Positions 10,056-20,820 of a stretch of 64,000 nt of DNA are shown piece after piece (position 1 is the stretch's first letter; the number at the start of each line of letters is the position of its first letter). This DNA is from Flavobacterium psychraerolatum (lineage in GTDB: Bacteria; Bacteroidota; Bacteroidia; Flavobacteriales; Flavobacteriaceae). The position numbers were made by a program, and so were the translations under genes. Where the stretch lies: positions 22,925 through 86,924 of the forward strand of contig NZ_JAOQMX010000013.1 of the NCBI RefSeq assembly GCF_025960985.1. Reading direction: 5' to 3'. The notes beneath the pieces were generated by a model, which had not been told where the DNA came from, searched no databases, and was given only the letters and a program-made list of their open reading frames with translations.

Positions 10056-10376
10056 ATGAGCACATTTTCAATTTTTTTAGTTTTAATCACAATCGTTTGC
10101 TTTTTATTGATTGTAGTTATCATGGTTCAAAACCCTAAAGGAGGTGGATTGTCATCTACATTAGGTGGATCTACGCAAATGGGTGGTGTACAAAAAACAA
10201 CTGACTTTTTAGACAAAAGTACCTGGACTCTAGCAACTATCTTAATTGCATTAATTTTATTATCCACTTTGAGCTTCACAGGAACCTTGAGTGATAATGA
10301 TTCAAAAATTATTGATAACATACCTGCTGCTGCTCCAGCTCCAGTTCAAAATGCTCCTGTAACTCCTGCAAAATAA
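10056..10376 (+). CDS. secG: protein translocase subunit SecG
   Basis: 106 residues with two transmembrane segments (about 4-22 and 57-77) joined by the typical cytoplasmic loop MVQNPKGGGLSSTLGGSTQMGG. An alanine/proline-rich tail follows (AAAPAPVQNAPVTPAK). SecG assists the SecYEG channel by reducing resistance to pre-protein movement. It begins 7 bp after the TPR-like gene. Confidence 0.93.
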   Translation: MSTFSIFLVLITIVCFLLIVVIMVQNPKGGGLSSTLGGSTQMGGVQKTTDFLDKSTWTLATILIALILLSTLSFTGTLSDNDSKIIDNIPAAAPAPVQNAPVTPAK

Positions 10377-10499
10377 TAAATATTATATTTAAATTAGACC
10401 AATCATTTGTTCTATTTCTTTATTTAATAAATCATATTAAAACAATAGTTTGACACGAAACATACACTCACTAAAGCTAATTTGCAACTTACAAAATAT

Positions 10500-10533
10500 A
10501 AAAAATGCCAGCTTGTCAAAGCTGGCATTTTTT
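10500..10533 (+). terminator. hairpin terminator between secG and groES
   Basis: Near-perfect stem AAATGCCAGCTT / AAGCTGGCATTT with a 4-nt loop (GTCA), flanked by A and T runs, so it could work in both directions. It separates the secG transcript from groESL. Confidence 0.8.
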
Positions 10534-10561
10534 ATAGGTAAAATTGTCAGTAAAAATGGAG

Positions 10562-10576
10562 TGGCACAGTTTCTGA
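10562..10576 (+). promoter_or_regulatory. possible sigma-54 (-24/-12) promoter upstream of groES
   Basis: TGGCACAGTTTCTGA has a perfect -24 block TGGCAC and a -12 block CTGA where TTGC is expected, at the correct spacing. The site is 51 bp from the groES ATG. It is a partial match only; a housekeeping promoter in the same region cannot be ruled out. Confidence 0.35.
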
Positions 10577-10626
10577 GCGACCAATAACATCATACAAATA
10601 TTTAACTTTTAAAATAAATAAAAATC

Positions 10627-10902
10627 ATGGCATTAAACATTAAACCACTTTCAGATAGAGTTCTTATTGAGCCAGTAGCAGCTGAAACAAAAACTGCGTC
10701 AGGAATTTTTATTCCAGATACTGCCAAAGAAAAACCACAAAAGGGAACTGTTGTAGCTGTAGGAAATGGCACAAAAGATCATGCAATGACTGTAAAAATT
10801 GGTGATACCGTACTTTACGGAAAATATGCAGGTACCGAACTTAAACTTGAAGGTACTGACTATTTGATCATGAGAGAAGATGATATTCTTGCGATAATCT
10901 AA
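10627..10902 (+). CDS. groES: co-chaperonin GroES
   Basis: 91 residues. Family signature [19 protein letters not shown] at the start, then the mobile-loop region [24 protein letters not shown] and the C-terminal [16 protein letters not shown]. It forms the heptameric lid of GroEL. groEL starts 139 bp later after an unusual inverted repeat. Confidence 0.97.
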   Translation: MALNIKPLSDRVLIEPVAAETKTASGIFIPDTAKEKPQKGTVVAVGNGTKDHAMTVKIGDTVLYGKYAGTELKLEGTDYLIMREDDILAII

Positions 10903-10920
10903 AAAATTGCTTTTGGCTGG

Positions 10921-12670
<1,750 letters not shown>

Positions 12671-12692
12671 GTCTTACTTCATTATAAACTTT

Positions 12693-12727
12693 AAAATCCG
12701 TTCATTTATTTGAACGGATTTTTTTTA
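12693..12727 (+). terminator. groESL terminator
   Basis: Stem AAATCCGTTCA / TGAACGGATTT with a short loop, followed by a T run; 23 bp after the groEL stop. Confidence 0.9.
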
Positions 12728-12925
12728 TACAAAAATTAAACTATTTCACAAAAATTAAGTCTAAATTACGATTCTAAAATACAAGTTGAAATTTGAATTT
12801 CAGAGTCAAGATATAGATGAAGAATAGTTAATAATATTTAATTAACAATAACGTATTGTATAACTACTTAAATTTACACATTATAACCAATTGATTTTTT
12901 TAACTAATTAAACATTTTTCTCAAA

Positions 12926-15280
12926 ATGAGATTAAAACTAACCATCATTAGCTTTCTATTTTTTGCGCACTCTTTTTCACAAACTATTAATAACTCCGAT
13001 AAAATTAATTCATATATTGAATCCTATTTTAGGCTTGACCGAGAAAACATACATGTTCAATTCAACAAGAATACCTATGTAAACAATGAAGATATCGGTT
13101 TTAAAGGTTATGTATTAAGCAAGAATAATGGAAAACTAAATACAAATACAACCAATGTACAATTAGTTGTTTATGACAATCAAGAGCAAATTGTATTAAA
13201 ACAACTCCTTTTTACATCCAAAGGGACTTTTGCCGGTGGGATTCATCTAACAGACAAATTCAAGTCTGGAATTTATCATTTCCATTTTTATACCAACTGG
13301 ATGAATAATTTTAATGAAGATGATTCGTTCACCCAGAAAATTGAAATTATCGACAAAAGTGAACCCTATAATTTAAAAACTACAGAACCGAATTATAAAA
13401 CGGCCCAAGTAACCTTTTTCCCAGAAGGAGGCCTAATTATTGATGCGATAAACAACACCATAGGCGTGAAAATTGTAGATTGCAATCAAAAAGGAATCGA
13501 AGTAGAAGGAATAAGTATCGTTGACTCAAAATTAAATGAAATCACAAAACTTAATACCAACAAAATGGGAAATGGAAGCTTCTATTTTATCCCAGAAACC
13601 AATGAGTCCTATACTTTAAAAATAAAAACCGATAAAATTGACATCCAACAGCCTTTACCAAAGATTAGCGAAACAGGACTTACATTAAGCTATAACAACA
13701 ACTTACCAAAAAATATCATAGCTGTTGCCATAAAAACAAATGAAAAAGGATTAGAAACTTATAAAGGAAAAAAATACACTATCCTCATTCATCAGGATGG
13801 TAATTCAATTCAAAAAGAACTAACACTCAAAGGAGATGAGACAGAGCAAGTTTTACTTTTTGACAAGAAATTCCTATCAAACGGAGTAAACAGTATACGT
13901 TTACTTGATGAAAACCTCAATGAAATCACAGAACGATTGGTTTATAAATACGCTACTCAAAAAGCACAAACTACACTTGAAGCTAAAGCAATTGCCAATG
14001 ATAGCATTATATTATTAGGAAAAACAAATACCAAACAAGCACAACTAAGCATTAGTGTTTTACCACATGATAACATTAATTTAGCACAAAATAAATCCAT
14101 TATGGGTACTTTTTATCTAAATGCTTACTTGGAAAATCCCGAAAATGATAACTACATTTATTTTGACCAAAATAACAAAAACCAAAAGCAAGATATGGAA
14201 CTCCTAATGCTTAATCAGCATAGAAGTAAATTTCTCTGGAATAACATTAAAGCAAACCCTCCAAAAATAAATTATAAATTCAATAAAGGAGTCACTATTA
14301 GTGGAAAAGTAGAAAAAAACACTTCAGGGAATTCTAAATATAGAATCTCCCTCATTTCACTTAAAAACAGTGTTTTTGAAGAAACTGCTATCGATCAAAA
14401 CAGTGATTTTAAATTTGAAAATTTCTTTGCACAAGATTCAACCGTTTTCCTACTTCAAATGATTAATGAAAAAAGTGCCGTGAAATTCACAAAAATGGAA
14501 GCCCGAGTTACTCCTAACGAATCCAAATTCATGCTGCCCTTACGCTTTGAAAAAGACGTATGCCCATTAGAAAAAAAGCCAGAAACTAGTTTTTCATTTT
14601 CGAAATCCCCTTTTGACGGTGGCGCAGTTGACTTGGCAGGAGTTACCATCCAAAATACGTTTAAGAAAGATGTTTTCACTCATAAAAGTGATATGAGTAT
14701 AAATGCAACAGCTTTTAAAATCGATGATACCGAATTTGGTAATGTATTAGATTTTATTGGAAGAAATGGTTTTAAAACAGGTATAGACCCTGAAGAGAAT
14801 ACAGCGTATATACGTAATAGTAGAGATGCTTTCTCGGATAACCCACCAGCAGTTTACCTAGATAATGCGGTTGTATTTGACTATAATCTATTATACAGCC
14901 TTGACCTCAACGATGTCGACGAAATCTACATTGATAAATCAGGTGCTTCAGATACATCGGCAAGTAGCTCAGGAACTATTAAAATATTCTTGAAAATTGG
15001 ATCAGACAAAAACGACTATTTTAGAGCAAAATACACCTCATTAATTGTAACAACAGGATTTACAAAAAACATTGAATTTAAAAATGCTAGTTTTGAATCT
15101 CAAAAAGAATATTTTTATTTTGGAACTTTAAATTGGACACCTACTATTGAGATCAAAGAAAATCCAAACTACGAACTTAGATTTCCAAAAACAGGACAAA
15201 CAGAAATAAAAGTTCTAATCGAAGGAATGGCTGCAGACGGACAACCCATCTCAGAAATCCAAACTATTCCTGTTCAATAA
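12926..15280 (+). CDS. secreted protein with MG2-like beta domains and TonB-receptor plug-like C-terminal part
   Basis: 784 residues. Signal peptide ends near AHSFSQT. The first part (VQFNKNTYVNNEDIGFKGYV, then KFKSGIYHFHFYTNWMNN) resembles the macroglobulin-type MG2 domains found in many Bacteroidota surface proteins. Around residues 600-690 a plug-like segment follows: PAVYLDNAVVFDYNLLYSL, then DVDEIYIDKSGASDTSASSS, as in proteins annotated as TonB-dependent receptor plug domain. No C-terminal barrel is present, so it is not itself a transporter. Substrate and partners unknown. It stands alone between two terminators. Confidence 0.7.
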   Translation: MRLKLTIISFLFFAHSFSQTINNSDKINSYIESYFRLDRENIHVQFNKNTYVNNEDIGFKGYVLSKNNGKLNTNTTNVQLVVYDNQEQIVLKQLLFTSKGTFAGGIHLTDKFKSGIYHFHFYTNWMNNFNEDDSFTQKIEIIDKSEPYNLKTTEPNYKTAQVTFFPEGGLIIDAINNTIGVKIVDCNQKGIEVEGISIVDSKLNEITKLNTNKMGNGSFYFIPETNESYTLKIKTDKIDIQQPLPKISETGLTLSYNNNLPKNIIAVAIKTNEKGLETYKGKKYTILIHQDGNSIQKELTLKGDETEQVLLFDKKFLSNGVNSIRLLDENLNEITERLVYKYATQKAQTTLEAKAIANDSIILLGKTNTKQAQLSISVLPHDNINLAQNKSIMGTFYLNAYLENPENDNYIYFDQNNKNQKQDMELLMLNQHRSKFLWNNIKANPPKINYKFNKGVTISGKVEKNTSGNSKYRISLISLKNSVFEETAIDQNSDFKFENFFAQDSTVFLLQMINEKSAVKFTKMEARVTPNESKFMLPLRFEKDVCPLEKKPETSFSFSKSPFDGGAVDLAGVTIQNTFKKDVFTHKSDMSINATAFKIDDTEFGNVLDFIGRNGFKTGIDPEENTAYIRNSRDAFSDNPPAVYLDNAVVFDYNLLYSLDLNDVDEIYIDKSGASDTSASSSGTIKIFLKIGSDKNDYFRAKYTSLIVTTGFTKNIEFKNASFESQKEYFYFGTLNWTPTIEIKENPNYELRFPKTGQTEIKVLIEGMAADGQPISEIQTIPVQ

Positions 15281-15400
15281 ATCAAAACCTGATAGATTAT
15301 TATTTAATCCCCTATTTTTAATCAAATAGGAACGCTACATGTACTAATTAAAATAAGCTAGTTATAATCATACTAATAGCTATAAAAGTAATTATTACCT

Positions 15401-15445
15401 ATAAACAAATAAAGGAAAGCATTTTGCTTTCCTTTATTTGTTTAT
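15401..15445. terminator. bidirectional terminator with 20-bp perfect arms
   Basis: ATAAACAAATAAAGGAAAGC at 15401-15420 and its exact reverse complement at 15426-15445 enclose a 5-nt loop. It lies between the convergent plug-like gene and the dedA-type gene and can end both transcripts. Confidence 0.85.
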
Positions 15446-15499
15446 ATAATATAGCAATAACAATACAGCTCTAATAATATCTTATATTGACATCTTCCG

Positions 15500-16180
15500 C
15501 TACTCGTCTACTGGAGCTTTTTTTGCAAATTTAATAATCACTGGTGAAAGGGTGATGATCACCAACCCTATGATAATCATTTCGATATGATTTTTCAAAT
15601 CAATTTGATAGTTCTCTAATAAAAAGCCATATAAATAATGACCTGCAAAAATCAATGCAAAAGACCACAAGAAAGAGCTAACAACATTAAAAAACATAAA
15701 TTTCTTTTTTTCCATCGAAACAATTCCTGCTACAATTGGCGCAAAAGTTCTGAATATTGGAATAAATCTAGCAAAGATAATCGCTCTACCTCCATGTTTT
15801 TCAAAGAAATCTTTTGATTGAATTAAATATTTCTTTTTGAACCAAAAACTATCTTCTTTATTATATAAGTAATAGCCACTTTTGGCACCAAACCAATAAC
15901 CAATTATATTACCCAATATTCCCGCAATTGCAACAAAAAGCGATAGGACAAAAACATTAACAAAATCACTTTCAAAAACTAGAATATTTTCTATTAATTC
16001 TCTATTGTAGATTCCTGCCAAAAAAAGCAAACTATCTCCTGGCAAAAAGAACCCTGCAAACAAACCTGTCTCAGCAAATACAATAAACAAGACGATAAAC
16101 AAACCTACTTTTATACCATTTATATCAAAATGAATATAAAAAAGGGGATCCACTAAATTTTTCCAATCAAAGCCACTCAT
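15500..16180 (-). CDS. DedA-family membrane protein
   Basis: 226 residues with several hydrophobic segments and DedA signatures: AETGLFAGFFLPGDSLLFLAG near the N-terminus, GNIIGYWFGAKSG, and FARFIPIFRTFAPIVAGI with the conserved arginine and proline pattern. DedA proteins are inner-membrane proteins; several family members flip undecaprenyl phosphate or phospholipids. The substrate here cannot be told from sequence. Downstream of the transglutaminase gene on the same strand but separated by 124 bp. Confidence 0.9.
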   Translation of the reverse strand: MSGFDWKNLVDPLFYIHFDINGIKVGLFIVLFIVFAETGLFAGFFLPGDSLLFLAGIYNRELIENILVFESDFVNVFVLSLFVAIAGILGNIIGYWFGAKSGYYLYNKEDSFWFKKKYLIQSKDFFEKHGGRAIIFARFIPIFRTFAPIVAGIVSMEKKKFMFFNVVSSFLWSFALIFAGHYLYGFLLENYQIDLKNHIEMIIIGLVIITLSPVIIKFAKKAPVDE

Positions 16181-16304
16181 AGTCTATTATTTTTTTTGCG
16201 TAAAATTTGCCGTGAAAATAGGTATAATTTATTTTAACAACAATTTATTCTGTTTTTTTAAACCTTTATTAACGAATAATCGTAATTTTTTTTATTCTAC
16301 TTTT

Positions 16305-17174
16305 TTACCCCAATGGAATCACATCTACCTCAACTTTAACCTTATGCTGCCCAGAACTGAAAATAATTCCTTTTAAAGGTGAAATATCCGAATAGTCACG
16401 ACCATAGGCAGTCACAATATGACGCTCACCTGGAACAATATTATTAGTGGGATCAAATTCACACCAACCCATTCCAGGTACATATACAGAAACCCAGGCA
16501 TGAGAAGCGTCAGACCCTTGCAATTTAACTTTTCCTTTTGGAGGTAATGTCTCTAGATAACCGCTTACATAACGCGCAGCAAACCCCATGCTTCTTAAAC
16601 TCGCAATCATCAAATGTGTAAAATCTTGACATACCCCCTTGCGCTCTTTCAAAACAGTTTTCAACGGAGTATTTATACTAGTTGCCCCCGACTTGAATTC
16701 AAAATCGGTAAATATTTTAGCCGACAATTTTGATATTGCTTCATAAAAAGGGATATCTGTAATCAAACAGGTTTCGGCGAAAACCTTAATTTCATCATCC
16801 CAAAAAATAAACGGACTTGGTAGTTGATATTGAAGCATTTCGTTTTTCAAAGTCAATTTAGTTTTAAACATCTCCAATACTTCGTTGCAAGTAAGTGCAC
16901 TCACAAATAGTAATTCAACCGGTAGTACTTCAACGATACTCGTAGCGGTAACTTGCAGTACTTTATGAGGTTTTAAAATAGAAAAATAATATTTTGTATT
17001 ATCAAAATAATCTTTTCTTGGATATAGATTTTGAGGTTTTGGATCTATTGTTAACTTATAATCTTCACAAACTTGCGAAGCTGAATTTACAGGATGCAAA
17101 CAGATAATACATTGGTAATTATGCACTGCGTTTACATAGGTATAAGTCGTTTTATGTACTAATTTATACTTCAT
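16305..17174 (-). CDS. transglutaminase-like protein (bacterial transglutaminase N + core)
   Basis: I chose the start MKYKLVHKTTYTY at 17174, three codons after an upstream ATG at 17183; both overlap the end of the previous gene. About 289 residues: an N-terminal beta domain (YKLVHKTTYTYVNAVHNYQ) and a transglutaminase core with catalytic Cys in RKGVCQDFTHLMI (about residue 180), His in DASHAWVSVYV and Asp in CEFDPTNN. Such enzymes hydrolyse or transfer at amide bonds. Translational overlap with the ATP-grasp/alpha-E gene and the nearby DUF2126 gene place it in a predicted peptide-ligase system. Confidence 0.9.
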   Translation of the reverse strand: MKYKLVHKTTYTYVNAVHNYQCIICLHPVNSASQVCEDYKLTIDPKPQNLYPRKDYFDNTKYYFSILKPHKVLQVTATSIVEVLPVELLFVSALTCNEVLEMFKTKLTLKNEMLQYQLPSPFIFWDDEIKVFAETCLITDIPFYEAISKLSAKIFTDFEFKSGATSINTPLKTVLKERKGVCQDFTHLMIASLRSMGFAARYVSGYLETLPPKGKVKLQGSDASHAWVSVYVPGMGWCEFDPTNNIVPGERHIVTAYGRDYSDISPLKGIIFSSGQHKVKVEVDVIPLG

Positions 17175-19746
17175 CAGAATCAATTTTTTCAGTGTCTAAA
17201 AAGGAAAGTTGCATCACCGAGTGATTAAAATACAAACTAGAAAGTCCATTGGTTACTGTAGAAAGAAGTGTAGAAACATTATTTATTGTCTCATCCAATA
17301 CTTCTCTGTAATTTGCTTCATCCGCTTGAACTAATTCTTCAGGGTCTATTAATTTTATGATTGTACTTGCTTCTAGTACTTTCTTTTCTGCAATACTCAA
17401 TTGATTTATTTCTGATTTCTTAGGCAGTTGCCCAATATTATAAGAGAGTGTATCCAATATATATGCCAGTGTGTAAGGCGAATTTTTCTCCAAAAACAAC
17501 ATATTGATAACAGTTACCAAATTGATTTGGGACTTATAAATACTTCTATATTGCGCTAGTAAATTATGATTTTCGAGCACCGACTCCAACAAAAGCTGCT
17601 CTACGTCTTCAGATCTCTTAAAACAAAACAAAGTTTGAATTACAGAGGTAAGAGACAAGAATCGTTCTATATTTTTACCTGCTTCGAATAGAAAGAAACC
17701 GCTTTCTCTTGGTAATGTCTCATAAGTATTACCATAAAAAGCCATCATTCTGATATATAACTTATCTAAGCTATGTATAGTTTTACTAATACTACTGGCC
17801 TCTGCTTCTTTCAAGCCTACCAAACTTTCCTCTATTAAACTTATAATCCTCTTAGTATCATGATTCCATTTTTCACTAATATGATTGATGGAATACAACA
17901 ATGATTGTACATTATAAGCAACAGAACCTTCCTTTTTTTGATCTTTTATCAGTGAAATTAGTTCGGCTAATGGTTTTTCAAAGACAGTCTCATCCTCTTC
18001 TCCATCTTCTCCTACAAATCCAGGATAAGACTGTGTGAGATGAGTTAGTGCTTTTAGTAAAACAATCAGAAACTCTGGTTGTTTTTTACCATGACTACTT
18101 ACATTTTCATTTAATCTACTGAAGATTATTTTTAGAAATCCAGTCAAAACCATCGTTCTTTCAGACAACCTACCTACCCAAAATAAATTTTCAGCATTTC
18201 TACTAGTTAGGGCTGTAGTTCTAGAAACGTGATTTGACTTTTTAACTTCAATAACCTGATCCTGTAGAATAGGAACCTCTTCCGACTCTTTTATTTTATC
18301 GGTAACAACCCATGTATCTTTTGATATTCCACCAAATTGATTGGAAATTTGAAATTTATCTTCAACCACCGAGCTTCGAGTTAGTCCGCCTTGCATGACT
18401 TTATAATCTTTTCCATCCGAAATTAGAAAAGCTCTAATTACAGCCAATCTAGGAACAATTTCACCCTCAATTAATGAAGGAGTAGTCGAAAGGCTAACTT
18501 CCTCTTGTGCTACAAACTCTTTAGGGCTTTTTAAAATCTTAGCTTTTAATTCTATTAATTCTTTTTCATTTAGCTTACGTCCATATATTGATTTTACACC
18601 TAAATTTCTATTTGTTTTTTTAATAATTAATTTAGGTAAATTATTCAAAACATAATTAAGCTCTTTCACTTGTCCACACCACCAAGTAGCAGTCGAATTC
18701 ATAATTAGTGGCTCTTTCAATAAAAATTTACACGCATTTTGTATAAAAGCCATCAATCCATGATTTTCTAGTACAGCTATTCCAGGAGGATTGATAACTG
18801 TTACATTCCCAAGACGCATCACTTGTAACAAACCTGGAATACCCAATAAGGAATTGCTATTCAATTCCAAAGGATCACACCATAAATCATCTACTCGTTT
18901 AATAATAACATCTACACGTTCTAATTGGTCAATCGTCTTCAACCAAACATAACCCTCTCTAACTAATAAATCACTTCCTTCTACTAAGTTATATCCCAAA
19001 TAGGAAGAAAGATAAACATGTTCAAAATAGGTTTCATTGCCTTCTCCTGGAGATAAAAACACAACATTAGGATTATCCGAATTGGTTCCAAACTTCCCAA
19101 CTGTTTTTTGTAACTCATTAAAATAAGGTCCTAGTTTATTACGATGAATATCTTTATTTAATTTTGGAAAAACATTCGCCATTACAATACGGTTTTCAAG
19201 GGCATAACCCGTACCTGATGGTGACTGCACACGATTGTCTAACAACCACATTTTCCCATCTGGACCTCTAGCAATATCGCATGCCAAAATAGTCAATTGA
19301 TGAAATTCTTTTGGGGTAACATCAAAACAAGGTCTTAAAAAACCAGTATTATCAAAAACTAATTCTGCCGGAATAATATTATTTTTGATTAAAAGTTGCT
19401 CTCCATAAATATCTTTATAGATCAAGTCTAATAACTTTGCGCGTTGAATTAACCCTTTTTCAACTTCAATCCATTCTGATTGATGAATAATAAAAGGGAT
19501 TGGATCGAGTTTCCAAGGACGTACAGATCCATTTTCCGAATCGTATACATTATAAGTAACTCCGTTCTCTTTGAGTCGATTAATAATTTCTACATTACGA
19601 ATGGCTAATTCCTCCATACCTACCTTTTCAAGGGTTTCAAAGAGGGCTACCCAATAAGGCTTTACCTGTCCGTTTTTGTCAATTATTTCGTCGTATGATT
19701 TTATGGTTTTTTTATAGGAATCTATAAAAGATAATGGCGTGCTCAT
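17164..19746 (-). CDS. circularly permuted ATP-grasp ligase fused to an alpha-E domain
   Basis: 860 residues. About 75-490 is the circularly permuted ATP-grasp type 2 domain: KMWLLDNRVQSPSGTGYALENR, VDVIIKRVDDLWCDPLEL and NPPGIAVLENHGLMAF are conserved blocks. About 505-835 is an alpha-helical alpha-E domain beginning TTALTSRNAENLFWVGRLSER. In many bacteria the two are separate adjacent genes; here they are one chain. ATP-grasp enzymes join a carboxylate to an amine through an acyl phosphate. Its partners, a transglutaminase overlapping by 11 bp and two further ones plus DUF2126 across the divergent promoter, are the set predicted for peptide synthesis or tagging. The substrate is unknown. 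Confidence 0.88.
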   Translation of the reverse strand: MSTPLSFIDSYKKTIKSYDEIIDKNGQVKPYWVALFETLEKVGMEELAIRNVEIINRLKENGVTYNVYDSENGSVRPWKLDPIPFIIHQSEWIEVEKGLIQRAKLLDLIYKDIYGEQLLIKNNIIPAELVFDNTGFLRPCFDVTPKEFHQLTILACDIARGPDGKMWLLDNRVQSPSGTGYALENRIVMANVFPKLNKDIHRNKLGPYFNELQKTVGKFGTNSDNPNVVFLSPGEGNETYFEHVYLSSYLGYNLVEGSDLLVREGYVWLKTIDQLERVDVIIKRVDDLWCDPLELNSNSLLGIPGLLQVMRLGNVTVINPPGIAVLENHGLMAFIQNACKFLLKEPLIMNSTATWWCGQVKELNYVLNNLPKLIIKKTNRNLGVKSIYGRKLNEKELIELKAKILKSPKEFVAQEEVSLSTTPSLIEGEIVPRLAVIRAFLISDGKDYKVMQGGLTRSSVVEDKFQISNQFGGISKDTWVVTDKIKESEEVPILQDQVIEVKKSNHVSRTTALTSRNAENLFWVGRLSERTMVLTGFLKIIFSRLNENVSSHGKKQPEFLIVLLKALTHLTQSYPGFVGEDGEEDETVFEKPLAELISLIKDQKKEGSVAYNVQSLLYSINHISEKWNHDTKRIISLIEESLVGLKEAEASSISKTIHSLDKLYIRMMAFYGNTYETLPRESGFFLFEAGKNIERFLSLTSVIQTLFCFKRSEDVEQLLLESVLENHNLLAQYRSIYKSQINLVTVINMLFLEKNSPYTLAYILDTLSYNIGQLPKKSEINQLSIAEKKVLEASTIIKLIDPEELVQADEANYREVLDETINNVSTLLSTVTNGLSSLYFNHSVMQLSFLDTEKIDSDEV

Positions 19747-19767
19747 TTAAGATTTTTAAAGTCGCAA

Positions 19768-19775
19768 CAAATCTA
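19768..19775 (-). promoter_or_regulatory. -7 element of the ATP-grasp/alpha-E gene
   Basis: TAGATTTG on the minus strand matches TAnnTTTG; the start codon is 22 bp downstream, at 19746. On the plus strand a weaker TACATTTA lies at 19819-19826 before the divergent transglutaminase gene. Confidence 0.5.
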
Positions 19776-19830
19776 CATTAAATTTTAAGAAAACGGGACT
19801 GATTGCCCTCAATATTAGTACATTTACTTC

Positions 19831-20673
19831 ATGGAATTCACACTTAAAACAACAATCCAGTATGATGTTTATGCTGCCACAACATTCATATTTAACATTC
19901 AGGCATTAAGCCTCGCCACAAATCAGTCCATTATATCCGAATCTTTAGAAATCACCCCCAACTTACCTTACAAGGAATACAGTTTGAAAGGTTCTAAAAC
20001 GCGTTTCATTAAACTTCAAGCGATCGAATACATACCATTCACTATTACATACCAAGCACAGGTAGACGTAAGCTACAAGTGGATTGCGAAAAAAAAACTC
20101 TTGAAAAATGTTTCTATTTATAACTTGAAGCATGAAATCATTCCTTTTCTTACGCCGACAAGAAATTGTCCTTCGGATAAATTAATGGAATTTGCCTTTA
20201 CTATTTTTGGTCACATCACAACTGATTTAGAAAAAACGGTAGCCATCGATGACTGGATTTTTAACAACATTAAATATGTGAGTGGCTCATCTAACGCTAA
20301 CACAACTGCTTATGACACTTTGAATAGAAAGGAAGGTGTTTGCAAAGATTTTGCTCACCTAGGTATCGCACTATGCAGATCATTAAACATTCCTGCGCGT
20401 TATTTCACTTGTTACGCCAGCAATATCTACCCTCCTGATATTCATGCTTGTTTTGAAGCCTACTTAGGTAATAAATGGATTCTTTTTGACCCCACACGAT
20501 TGGCAAACTTAAATCAATTAGTCAAAATTGCGGACGGAAAAGATGGATCTGAAATTGCAGTAGCAACACTTTTTGGCAATGCTTTTTGCAACTCTATGAA
20601 TATTGAATGTTCACTGTCTAATCAAGAATCCGAAATTTTCGATTTATCCGAAGATTTTTTCATATCCTATTAA
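19831..20673 (+). CDS. transglutaminase-like protein, second copy
   Basis: 280 residues. An N-terminal beta-rich domain (about 1-130) is followed by a transglutaminase core: Cys in KEGVCKDFAHLGIALC (about residue 171), His in DIHACFEAYLGNKW and Asp in LFDPTRLANL. The N-terminus differs from the copy at 16305-17174, so this is a distinct subfamily and not a recent duplicate. It is divergent from the ATP-grasp/alpha-E gene by 84 bp and upstream of the DUF2126 gene, hence a member of the same locus. Confidence 0.88.
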   Translation: MEFTLKTTIQYDVYAATTFIFNIQALSLATNQSIISESLEITPNLPYKEYSLKGSKTRFIKLQAIEYIPFTITYQAQVDVSYKWIAKKKLLKNVSIYNLKHEIIPFLTPTRNCPSDKLMEFAFTIFGHITTDLEKTVAIDDWIFNNIKYVSGSSNANTTAYDTLNRKEGVCKDFAHLGIALCRSLNIPARYFTCYASNIYPPDIHACFEAYLGNKWILFDPTRLANLNQLVKIADGKDGSEIAVATLFGNAFCNSMNIECSLSNQESEIFDLSEDFFISY

Positions 20674-20820
20674 ATAATAAATAATATTACATTATACATA
20701 ACTTTATACTCTTAAAATTATCATTCTGATATTTATATAATTAGTGATTCTTTTTTAATGAGTTACCGATATAAAAATTGTATTTTTATTAAAATTTAGA
20801 AACAAAAAAACTCGATATTT

